The notes beneath the pieces were generated by a model, which saw nothing but the letters and a program-made list of their open reading frames with translations, ran no database searches and was not told where the DNA came from. DNA of 16,056 bases from Candidatus Thorarchaeota archaeon (GTDB lineage Archaea > Asgardarchaeota > Thorarchaeia > Thorarchaeales > Thorarchaeaceae): contig JAEOSL010000082.1 of assembly GCA_016840385.1 (NCBI GenBank), positions 1 to 16,056 on the forward strand, given 5' to 3'. Below, in pieces: positions 8,492 to 15,058 of the stretch. The first letter of the stretch is position 1. Every line of letters begins with the position of its first letter. The translations under genes were made by a program, and so were the position numbers.

Positions 8492-8502
8492 AAAAGATAT
8501 AT
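8492..8502 (+). promoter_or_regulatory. TATA-like box of the acidic protein gene
   Basis: The aaaagatatat element is centred about 38 bases before the ATG at 8536. With normal archaeal TATA-to-start spacing, transcription would begin near 8522-8526, giving a leader of about 10 bases with no SD. This argues for a leaderless or near-leaderless mRNA. Confidence 0.45.
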
Positions 8503-8535
8503 GAATTGGAATTACTTAGTCGATAGTTGATAACA

Positions 8536-9135
8536 ATGGGTAGTGAAGAAATTATCCAGACCTTGTTTGATGAGGTCATGGAAGAAATTGAAGAAGAAAT
8601 TGAAGATGGATTCGAGGAGATTCTATCTGAAGAGAAAATGAAGAAGATAATTTCGAAGGTCCAAGACGAAGTAAAAGATGAAGTTCTTGAAGTAATAAAG
8701 AAGAAGTACTCAGACGATATGTCAGGTAAGGATAAACAAAAACTTGGCGAGAAGCTAGCAAAGATAATTCTCAAAGATGTGAAGAAGCAGCTCGCAAAGC
8801 TCCAAGGACAGATTGCAGGCTCATCAATGTGGGTTATTCAAGAATTGAGAGATGAGATAATCGACGAAGTCTTCGAGGAAACTGAGGAGAAAGAAGAGGA
8901 AGAAGAAGAAGACGAGGAAAAGGAAGATAAGGAAGAGTCTGAAGACGAAGAAGAGTCCAAAGAGGAAGAAGACGAGGAAGAAAAGTCTGAGGAAGAAGAA
9001 GGCGAGAAAGAGGAAGAGCCAGAAGAAGAAGTGAAGGAAGAGGAAGAAGAGAAACCTGAAGAAGATACAGAAGAGAAAGAGGAAGAACCTGAAGAAGAAG
9101 AAAAGGTAGAGGAAGAAGAACCTACTGAGTCCTAA
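8536..9135 (+). CDS. Acidic protein with poly-glutamate tail, function unknown
   Basis: A 199-residue protein; no family is recognised. Residues 1-110 are predicted mostly helical, with alternating hydrophobic positions (for example EEIIQTLFDEVMEEIEEEI, and KVQDEVKDEVLEVIKKKY near 41-58). A basic segment follows at about 55-90, then SSMWVIQELRDEII. From residue 111 to the end the chain is almost only charged: by hand count about 58 Glu, 5 Asp and 10 Lys in 89 residues, so the tail is strongly negative and probably disordered. No signal peptide or membrane helix is visible. The ATG at 8536 is preferred because the upstream in-frame TTG (8527) adds only three residues and would lie at the predicted transcription start. 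It lies 139 bases after threonine ammonia-lyase with its own TATA-like box and ends against a hairpin shared with the convergent dehydrogenase gene. Acidic tails like this occur on histone or RNA-binding chaperones and on metal-binding proteins; none of these roles is shown here. Confidence 0.8.
   Translation: MGSEEIIQTLFDEVMEEIEEEIEDGFEEILSEEKMKKIISKVQDEVKDEVLEVIKKKYSDDMSGKDKQKLGEKLAKIILKDVKKQLAKLQGQIAGSSMWVIQELRDEIIDEVFEETEEKEEEEEEDEEKEDKEESEDEEESKEEEDEEEKSEEEEGEKEEEPEEEVKEEEEEKPEEDTEEKEEEPEEEEKVEEEEPTES
8866..9132 (+). repeat. Purine-rich (GAA/GAG) low-complexity coding tract
   Basis: About 267 bases are dominated by GAA, GAG and AAG codons, making the plus strand nearly all purine. The mixing of GAA and GAG means it is not a pure microsatellite, which points to protein-level selection for glutamate. 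Such tracts can form triplex DNA and are prone to length change. Confidence 0.8.
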
Positions 9136-9162
9136 TTTTCAATTTTATCCAAAGAAGATTGA

Positions 9163-9181
9163 GGTGCCTGAAATAGGCACC
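9163..9181. terminator. Hairpin shared by convergent genes
   Basis: A perfect 7-bp stem GGTGCCT/AGGCACC has a 5-base loop (gaaat). It lies 27 bases after the stop of the acidic protein gene and 11 bases beyond the stop of the convergent dehydrogenase gene. Flanking sequence is AT-rich but has no long T-run on either strand, so termination in both directions is inferred from position. Confidence 0.45.
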
Positions 9182-9192
9182 ATCAACTTCGC

Positions 9193-10146
9193 TTAGTATT
9201 TTATACCAAGTTTTTTGGATAGCTTTTCAAGCATGTCCTTGACCATCGCCGCGAGATCATAGTCGGGTGTCCAACCCCATTCATCTCTGGCAACACTATC
9301 ATCTAGTGATGCTGGCCATGATTCCGCAATTGCTTGTCTAAAGTCAGGTTCGTAAGACATCTCAAATTCTGGGATGTGCTTCTTGACCTCCGCCGCAATT
9401 TCTTCAGGAGCGAATGACATCGCAGTGATGTTATAACTTCGGTGTACAAGCTTCTCCTCAGGTGCTTCGATTAGATCCATTGTACACTTGATGCAGTCTG
9501 GCATGTACATCATTGGCAAGTATGTACCCTTGTCTAGGAATGAAGTGTACTTCTTATTCTTGAGTGCCTCGTAAAATATCTCGACTGCATAGTCTGTAGT
9601 ACCACCACCAGGTAGAGCTTCAGAACTAATTATGCCCGGGTATCTAAGTGAACGGAAATCTACACCAAATCTCTTTGTGTAGTACTCACCCCATAACTCG
9701 ATGAAAACTTTTGTGACTCCATAAGCACTGGTTGGTCTCATGATAACATCGTTAGGTGTATTATCTCTTGGAGTACTGGGACCAAAGGCTGCAATTGAAC
9801 TTGGAATCATTACTTGATCCAATTTGAGAATACGTGCTGCTTCAAGAATATTGTAAGATCCCTCAACGTTTGTTCGATACGCAAGTTGTGGATTCTTCTC
9901 GCCAAATCCTGAAAGAACAGAGGCGTTGTGTATGATAATATCAATATCATTGTCTACAAGCATTGAGTGTATTTGATTAGGGTCAAGAATGTCAAGATGG
10001 AGATACGGGCCATCCTTCAATAGAATCTCTGGAGGTTTCTTCCTTCCAGTAGCAATGACGTTCTTACCACCATATTTTTTCCTCAGAGCTCCTACAAGCT
10101 CAGTACCAATCTGACCATAAGATCCAGTTACCAAGAAGCGAGTCAT
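9193..10146 (-). CDS. tdh: L-threonine 3-dehydrogenase, SDR (epimerase-like) type
   Basis: A 317-residue NAD-dependent enzyme of the extended short-chain dehydrogenase family, oxidising L-threonine to 2-amino-3-oxobutyrate. That product is then cleaved by a CoA-dependent ligase to glycine and acetyl-CoA, or decarboxylates. The N-terminal Rossmann motif GSYGQIG is at 8-14, the conserved Ser pair PSSIAAFG at 115-122 and the catalytic Y142/K146 in SAYGVTK. Diagnostic for the SDR-type TDH rather than a generic sugar epimerase are LRYPGIIS (167-174), PGGGTTDYAVEIF (179-191), the LPMMYMPD stretch (210-217), PDFRQAIAESWP (267-278), DDSVARDEWGW (282-292) and YDLAAMV. The length is full. ATG at 10146 gives the expected start. 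It is convergent with the acidic protein gene and shares the upstream gap with the first propeller gene, which is divergent from it. No glycine C-acetyltransferase (kbl) gene is present in the window. Confidence 0.92.
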   Translation of the reverse strand: MTRFLVTGSYGQIGTELVGALRKKYGGKNVIATGRKKPPEILLKDGPYLHLDILDPNQIHSMLVDNDIDIIIHNASVLSGFGEKNPQLAYRTNVEGSYNILEAARILKLDQVMIPSSIAAFGPSTPRDNTPNDVIMRPTSAYGVTKVFIELWGEYYTKRFGVDFRSLRYPGIISSEALPGGGTTDYAVEIFYEALKNKKYTSFLDKGTYLPMMYMPDCIKCTMDLIEAPEEKLVHRSYNITAMSFAPEEIAAEVKKHIPEFEMSYEPDFRQAIAESWPASLDDSVARDEWGWTPDYDLAAMVKDMLEKLSKKLGIKY

Positions 10147-10311
10147 AATTCTTCAGTCCAATTCACTTGATTGATTATGGGCAGGCCGAGAATACCCTGT
10201 TAAAAGTCTTGACCTCATCCATTTTTTGTCCGCTGCGCCAATCCTTCGTCTTTTAATATATTGATATTCTCTTTTTGTTACCATATTGATTTCAGATAGG
10301 AGAATGGAATA
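10147..10311. promoter_or_regulatory. Divergent control region, TDH and propeller gene 1
   Basis: A 165-base gap between divergent starts. On the plus strand a TATA-like tttaatata at 10252-10260, preceded by cgtc, predicts a start near 10285. An SD AGGAGA at 10298-10303 stands 8 bases before the GTG at 10312. On the minus strand the TDH promoter is less clear; an A/T-rich ttttaac (reverse strand, about 10199-10205) is the best candidate. The plus-strand part is repeated before propeller gene 2. Confidence 0.55.
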
Positions 10312-11937
10312 GTGAAAAGATTGCATAGAAACAAATCTTCAATCATGGTTTGTCTAGCAATTACTACTTTGATACTAGCAGGTGTGTTATTCCCTGCGGT
10401 TTCATCAAATCCTGTAATTGCTCAAGGTTCACAATATTCAACATATATTGGCGGAACCATGGGAGAAGATGCAACAAAGGTAACCTTCGACAATGAGGGG
10501 AATACGATTCTAATTGGACAAACCGCTTCAGAGGACTTCCCTGTAACAGATAATGCAATTCAATCTGAATACGGTGGAGGCGGATGGGACGCATATGTCG
10601 CTAAATTTAGCCCATCTGGAGATTTGTTGTATTCCACATATCTGGGCGGTAATCAATACGAACACGTCACAACTGTGAATGTTGACTCCCAAAACAATAT
10701 CATACTCGCTGGTACAACTGGTAGTACTGGATTTCATACAACACCCGACGCTTTGCAACTCACGCTGGGTGGTCTACTTGATGGCTTCCTCATGAAGCTC
10801 GCTCCAAATGGAACTCTGTTGTATAGTAGTTTCTTTGGTGGTGCTGGGAATGATTGGATCTATGGACTGCAATTTGATGCTAGTGGAAACTGGATGTTCA
10901 GTGGTCACACAGGTTCTGACGGTCTTGCTACTAGTGGTGTGATAGGAGAAACCAAGTCTGCTGGAACTGATGCTTTCATTGCACGAGTAAGTGCTGGTGG
11001 TTCAACCAAGCAGATGTTCTCGTATATTGGAGGAGATGGTACAGACCGTGCAACGATGTTGAAGATAGATTCTGATTACAATTATGTGATCTCCGGATTT
11101 ACTGATTCATCCGATTACCCCGTTACTGGGAATGCTTTTCAATCCACAGCCACAAATAGGGGTGATGCAATTCTGACTAAGATTTCTTATTCCGGAGCCA
11201 GCTTGGTCTATTCAACAATGGTTGGTGGGAATGATGATGAACTTGCAGTTAGTGTTGCCATTGACTCAGATGATAATATGATTATCACTGGTTACAGTGA
11301 ATCTGATGACCTAGCAGTCGTTAATGCATATCAACCAGATTTTGGTGGAGGTACAGCTGACATCTTCATTGCAAAAGTCAACAAGACTGGTTCCATGCAA
11401 TTCCTGACTTATTTGGGAGGTAGTGAAACCGATTACGCTTGGGAGGTTGCAGTTGATTCAGATGATAACATTATAGTTGGTGGAAGGTCTGCTTCTCCTG
11501 ATTATCCCACAATGAATGGATTGAATGATACCTATTCGGGATCATTTGATGCAGTTGCTACAAAATTAACCCCTGATGGTCAGACAATACTAGTTTCCTC
11601 TTACATCGGAGGAAGTGGTTCTGATATTGGAGAAGGGTTGGCTGTTGATGATGATGATAATATTGTTGTCACAGGTAGAACCGTTTCAGATGATTTTCCA
11701 ATTACAACTGGTGCATATCAGGAAACAATAGGTAGTTCATCAGACTCATTTGTTTGCCATATCGCATTCAGTGGGTTCCCATCTACTACTATAACAAGCA
11801 ACACCACTACCACGACAACAACGACTACTACTACCAGTGAAGATGGTTTGCAGCTTGATACAACAACTCTGCTTCTTATTGGAGTCGGAGGTGCTGCAGT
11901 AGTTATTGTAATCGTTATTGTTCTCAAGAGAAAATAA
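10312..11937 (+). CDS. Secreted, membrane-anchored seven-repeat SBBP beta-propeller protein 1
   Basis: A 541-residue surface protein. An N-terminal signal peptide covers residues about 1-38 (basic MKRLHRNK, hydrophobic core to about 31, ending near VIAQ). Seven repeats of about 64 residues follow, each marked by (Y/F)S(S/T)(Y/F/M)(I/L/F/V)GG at about 42, 107, 171, 236, 300, 365 and 428, then DxDxN(I/M/Y)(I/V)(I/V)(T/S)G and a D(A/G/I)F(I/V)AK strand. These match the SBBP (seven-bladed beta-propeller-like) repeat family. A Thr-rich linker with 11 consecutive Thr (about 497-508), which probably carries O-glycans, leads to a helix LLLIGVGGAAVVIVIVIV and a KRK stop-transfer tail. It is therefore a type I anchored ectodomain. 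The Asp-rich loops could bind calcium. Start GTG is chosen by the SD AGGAGA and by identity of context with the paralogue downstream. Ligand and role (adhesion, polymer binding, cell wall) are unknown. Confidence 0.9.
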   Translation: MKRLHRNKSSIMVCLAITTLILAGVLFPAVSSNPVIAQGSQYSTYIGGTMGEDATKVTFDNEGNTILIGQTASEDFPVTDNAIQSEYGGGGWDAYVAKFSPSGDLLYSTYLGGNQYEHVTTVNVDSQNNIILAGTTGSTGFHTTPDALQLTLGGLLDGFLMKLAPNGTLLYSSFFGGAGNDWIYGLQFDASGNWMFSGHTGSDGLATSGVIGETKSAGTDAFIARVSAGGSTKQMFSYIGGDGTDRATMLKIDSDYNYVISGFTDSSDYPVTGNAFQSTATNRGDAILTKISYSGASLVYSTMVGGNDDELAVSVAIDSDDNMIITGYSESDDLAVVNAYQPDFGGGTADIFIAKVNKTGSMQFLTYLGGSETDYAWEVAVDSDDNIIVGGRSASPDYPTMNGLNDTYSGSFDAVATKLTPDGQTILVSSYIGGSGSDIGEGLAVDDDDNIVVTGRTVSDDFPITTGAYQETIGSSSDSFVCHIAFSGFPSTTITSNTTTTTTTTTTTSEDGLQLDTTTLLLIGVGGAAVVIVIVIVLKRK

Positions 11938-11967
11938 GAGGCATTGCTGCCTCTCTTTCCTTTTTTT
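11937..11967 (+). terminator. Hairpin plus T-run terminator of propeller gene 1
   Basis: Stem AGAGGCA (11937-11943) and TGCCTCT (11948-11954) with a 4-base loop ttgc, then a pyrimidine stretch ending in seven T at 11961-11967. The stem begins on the last base of the stop codon. A near-identical copy follows gene 2. Confidence 0.75.
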
Positions 11968-12024
11968 GGTTCTAAGATTTGATTGACTCCAAAAACTTGG
12001 ACCCGATGCGCTAATCTTGCGCCT

Positions 12025-12076
12025 TTTATTATACGAATATTATCACTCACTTACTACTTTGATTTCAGATAGGAGA
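12025..12076 (+). promoter_or_regulatory. TATA box and SD of propeller gene 2
   Basis: A tttattata box at 12025-12033 predicts a start near 12057. The SD AGGAGA at 12071-12076 stands 8 bases before the GTG at 12085. Both elements match those before propeller gene 1 in sequence and spacing, so the downstream copy has its own promoter rather than depending on read-through. Confidence 0.6.
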
Positions 12077-12084
12077 AAAGAAAG

Positions 12085-13707
12085 GTGAAAAGATCACTCG
12101 GAATTAGACCTTTACTCATTGTCACTCTTGCGATTACTAGTTTGCTAGCGGCGGGAATCTTGCTACCTGCTGTAACAGCTAATCCTTTGATTGCTCAAAC
12201 TTCATCGTACTCAACCTACTTTGGTGGGAGCGAGGGAGAAGATGCAACAAAAGTTGCTTTTGACAATGACGGAAATACTATCCTTATCGGACAGACACCC
12301 TCAGATGATTTTCCAATCACTACTGGTTCGTTGCAAGACACATATGGTGGAGGCGATTGGGATGGATTTGTTGCCAAGTTTAGCCCTGCAGGTGAACTGC
12401 TTTATTCTAGCTACTTGGGAGGAACAGGATATGAACATGTTACTTCAGTGAACATTGATTCAGGGAATAACATCGTGTTGACTGGGACTACAGGAAGTTC
12501 AAACTTTCCAACTACCCCAGATGCATTGGACCTGACATTCGGAGGTGCAACAGACGGCTTCATCATGAAGATTGCACCAAATGGAACCCTGCTTTACAGC
12601 TCATTTTTCGGTGGAACCGGTAATGATTGGATATATGGGATTCAGTTTGATGCTAGTGAGAATTACATGTTCAGTGGTTGGACCGATTCAACAGGTCTTG
12701 GTACAACAGGTGCTCTACATCAGAATCCGATTGGTGGGACAGATGGTTTCATTGCTCGAGTAAGTTCGAATGGAGCTACACTTCAAATGTTCTCTTATCT
12801 TGGTGGAACTGGAAACGATAGGATTTACGTTATGGATATTGACTCTGAATACAATTATGTCCTTGGAGGGATAACTGCTTCGTCTAATTATGAGGTGACC
12901 GGTGGTGCATTTCAAACAACTTCCACAGCTGACGGAGATGCTGTACTAACTAAGATAAATCATGACGGGAATACTCTGCTCTATTCAACCTACCTCGGTG
13001 GAAATGATGATGATTTAGGATTAACAGTCATAGTTGATTCTACAGATAGTATGATTATATCTGGATACACCCAGTCGGATGATCTAGCTGTACTAAATGC
13101 ACAGCAAGCAATATTTGGTGGAGGTGGTGCAGATATCTTTGTAGCAAAATTCAACGAAACAGGATCTCTTCAGTTCTTAACATACCTCGGCGGAACTGGT
13201 ACCGACTACTGCTGGGACATGGTTACAGACTCAAGTGACAATATCATTGTATGTGGAAGAACTTCTTCCTATAATTATCCTGCACACGATGGTCTCAACG
13301 ACACGCATTCAGGGTCGTATGATGCCGTAGCTACAAAGTATGCTCCCGATGGTCAGACTATCATAGCTTCATCATATGTTGGTGGTAGCAGTGCTGATAT
13401 TGGAGAAGGTGTTGCTGTTGATGGAGATGGGAATGTTGTGATCTCTGGACGGACTGCTTCATCCGATTTCCCTGTTACATCTGGAGCCTATCAGACAGAG
13501 AAAGCTGATTCTACAGACGTGTTTGTATGTCATATTGCATTCAGTGGTCTACCAACAACTACTACAACAAGCAACACAACAACAACAACAACAACTACCA
13601 CTAGCAGTGATGCAGGTCTACCAATTGATCCCACATCTCTGCTTCTTATTGGGGCTGGAAGTGCTGCGGTGGTTATTGTAATCGTTATTGTTCTCAAGAG
13701 AAAATAA
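12085..13707 (+). CDS. Secreted, membrane-anchored seven-repeat SBBP beta-propeller protein 2
   Basis: A 540-residue paralogue of the preceding gene, with the same order: signal peptide (MKRSLGIRPLLIV... to about residue 38), seven repeats of about 64 residues marked by (Y/F)S(S/T)(Y/F)(L/F/V)GG or LTYLGG, a Thr linker of nine consecutive residues encoded mainly by an ACA run at 13576-13593, the helix LLLIGAGSAAVVIVIVIV and the tail KRK. The two proteins look roughly two-thirds to three-quarters identical by eye, with the anchor nearly unchanged. Differences concentrate in loop regions, for example ADGDAVLTKINHDG versus RGDAILTKISYSG near residue 280, as would be expected if binding faces diverged. 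The start is GTG by analogy and by the SD. The pair may form a heteromer or two ligand specificities; this is inference. Confidence 0.9.
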   Translation: MKRSLGIRPLLIVTLAITSLLAAGILLPAVTANPLIAQTSSYSTYFGGSEGEDATKVAFDNDGNTILIGQTPSDDFPITTGSLQDTYGGGDWDGFVAKFSPAGELLYSSYLGGTGYEHVTSVNIDSGNNIVLTGTTGSSNFPTTPDALDLTFGGATDGFIMKIAPNGTLLYSSFFGGTGNDWIYGIQFDASENYMFSGWTDSTGLGTTGALHQNPIGGTDGFIARVSSNGATLQMFSYLGGTGNDRIYVMDIDSEYNYVLGGITASSNYEVTGGAFQTTSTADGDAVLTKINHDGNTLLYSTYLGGNDDDLGLTVIVDSTDSMIISGYTQSDDLAVLNAQQAIFGGGGADIFVAKFNETGSLQFLTYLGGTGTDYCWDMVTDSSDNIIVCGRTSSYNYPAHDGLNDTHSGSYDAVATKYAPDGQTIIASSYVGGSSADIGEGVAVDGDGNVVISGRTASSDFPVTSGAYQTEKADSTDVFVCHIAFSGLPTTTTTSNTTTTTTTTTSSDAGLPIDPTSLLLIGAGSAAVVIVIVIVLKRK

Positions 13708-13737
13708 GAGGCATCGCTGCCTCTCTTTCCTTTTTTT
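13707..13737 (+). terminator. Hairpin plus T-run terminator of propeller gene 2
   Basis: Stem AGAGGCA (13707-13713) and TGCCTCT (13718-13724) with a loop tcgc, then pyrimidines and seven T at 13731-13737. It differs from the copy after gene 1 by one loop base. Confidence 0.75.
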
Positions 13738-13805
13738 GTTCTAAAATTAGATTGATATCAGTATTATCTCCTTAGTATCTTGGAGGTTTTGGAGGATCAA
13801 TCGTA

Positions 13806-15020
13806 ATGAGAATAAGAAGTGTAGGTTTCATCGTGATTGTAATTCTATGGATGATGCTATCTCCCGTTGGTTCTGCAGTTTCATTTTATGGTGATAGTGA
13901 AGTTGTTAATGATAATCCCGAGATACTTTCTGGCGATGAATATGAATCAAATCTCACTTGGACCTCTCGATTAGAACACACACAACAGCTTGTGGAGAAT
14001 TATTCTGTTGTCGCAGGAGATCATGTAATCATTAATGGAACATTTTCTGAGTTGCTCAATGTCACAGAATGCATGTTGACCATTTGGAATCCTGAAACTG
14101 GAATTAATGCTACGGTTAGCAATGTTGGTTCAAACATCACATTCGGTACATACTACCTTGATAGGACTAACCAGACGTATAACATCATAGTGAATGGAAC
14201 TACGAATACAAATGATTTTGTTATTATCCTTAGAGAGAATGTGACCATCTGCAATTTCTTTTCACCTAATGTTGTAGTGATTGCTCCAGTGGAGGTCGGT
14301 ATAGATTCTGACATCTGGAATCTGACTTGGTCATGCACTGACGCAAATGCTGATGACACTCCTTACTACTTCGTTTGGCTAAGTCGTGATGCTGGAGTAA
14401 CTTTTGTTCTCCTTACACACAATATTTCCAGTTTCTATTATATCTGGGATTCAACTGATTGGTTGCAAGCTAGCTATATGGTAAGAGTCCAAGCATTTAG
14501 TGTTGATATGACCTCTAATGAATGCAGTTTTGAGGATCCCCCAGAGAGTTATTGGCCAGGTGATTATAGTGATGGATTTACTCCACAATTCGAGAACGAT
14601 GGATTTAGCTTCCCGCATTATCTTTATGTCAGTTCAGTAGATGATGTCACATACGAATATAATTCACAGGGTAATTCTATTAGTCTGACACATTCTTCCT
14701 CTGTTTATCATCCTGCATATGTTGAATATACTATTCGGGATAATGGTAGTATTTGGATTGAAGGTACAATATCCCCAAGTATGGGTGAAGAAACACTCAC
14801 AATAAATATCGATGGACTCTCAATAGGTATTCATCAAATCCAAATTGAATTTCACATGAGTGAATTTGTATTTGTCAATTTTACGATTAATGTTACGAGT
14901 AATGCGGTTCAATCAACACTAATCCCACTCATTGCACTTTCAATAACAGTTGGAGCGATTGGTGGTATTGCGGTAATCGTAATATTCGCAATTTATATGA
15001 AAACAAAAAAGAAAGGATGA
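13806..15020 (+). CDS. Sequon-rich single-pass cell-surface protein, function unknown
   Basis: A 404-residue predicted type I surface protein. The signal peptide covers residues about 1-24 (MRIRS, hydrophobic core, cut near GSA), a transmembrane helix about 370-397 and a basic KTKKKG tail. The ectodomain has by hand count 14 N-x-S/T sequons (N49, N65, N77, N85, N101, N110, N122, N130, N145, N172, N206, N313, N358, N362), nine of them before residue 150. Residues about 155-240 resemble an Ig/fibronectin-like fold found in archaeal surface proteins: VIAPVE...WNLTWSCTDANADDTPYYFVWLSRD.G..F.LL, ending in a YMVRVQAF strand. Residues about 285-365 look like a second beta-sandwich. The SD GGAGG at 13791-13795 stands 10 bases before the ATG. 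It lies 98 bases after propeller gene 2, beyond that gene's terminator, so it is probably transcribed separately but belongs to the same surface block. No enzymatic motif is visible. Confidence 0.8.
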   Translation: MRIRSVGFIVIVILWMMLSPVGSAVSFYGDSEVVNDNPEILSGDEYESNLTWTSRLEHTQQLVENYSVVAGDHVIINGTFSELLNVTECMLTIWNPETGINATVSNVGSNITFGTYYLDRTNQTYNIIVNGTTNTNDFVIILRENVTICNFFSPNVVVIAPVEVGIDSDIWNLTWSCTDANADDTPYYFVWLSRDAGVTFVLLTHNISSFYYIWDSTDWLQASYMVRVQAFSVDMTSNECSFEDPPESYWPGDYSDGFTPQFENDGFSFPHYLYVSSVDDVTYEYNSQGNSISLTHSSSVYHPAYVEYTIRDNGSIWIEGTISPSMGEETLTINIDGLSIGIHQIQIEFHMSEFVFVNFTINVTSNAVQSTLIPLIALSITVGAIGGIAVIVIFAIYMKTKKKG

Positions 15021-15022
15021 CG

Positions 15023-15049
15023 ATGCTCCCAACCAATAGTCGGAAGCAT
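15023..15049. terminator. Weak hairpin between convergent genes
   Basis: ATGCT (15023-15027) pairs with AGCAT (15045-15049), extended by two G-C pairs across one mismatch, in the 38-base gap between the surface protein and PPDK stops. There is no T-run. A terminator role is suggested only by location. Confidence 0.25.
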
Positions 15050-15058
15050 GTCATAGAC

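Larger units (their letters stand above)
10249..13740 (+). repeat. Tandem gene duplication including promoter and terminator
   Basis: The unit from the TATA box through the terminator occurs twice: about 10249-11967 and about 12022-13737. The 5' flanks share a tgcgc(c/t)aatc element, a cg(t/c)ctttta(a/t)tata TATA region and tgatttcagataggaga just before the GTG. The coding regions align over their full length without large indels. The 3' flanks share the same hairpin and T-run. The duplication thus copied a complete, independently expressed transcription unit. Confidence 0.85.

Noticed and set aside
8527..8535. TTG start for the acidic protein
   Set aside because: It adds only three residues and sits at the predicted transcription start; the ATG at 8536 is the simpler choice.
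8298..8774. 158-codon minus-strand frame rich in Ser and Phe
   Set aside because: It is antisense to the glutamate-rich gene and the end of ilvA; the composition is the mirror of GAA/GAG/AAG codons.
9193..10146. UDP-glucose 4-epimerase annotation
   Set aside because: The fold is the same, but the PGGGTTDYA, PMMYMPD and PDFRQAIAESWP signatures are those of SDR-type threonine dehydrogenase.
11790..11937. PGF-CTERM-type archaeosortase signal at the propeller C-termini
   Set aside because: There is a Thr-rich linker, helix and basic tail but no PGF or similar tripeptide before the helix; a plain membrane anchor fits better.
11718..12050. Minus-strand frame with a poly-Val stretch
   Set aside because: The poly-Val is the antisense of the Thr linker codons of propeller gene 1; no independent support.
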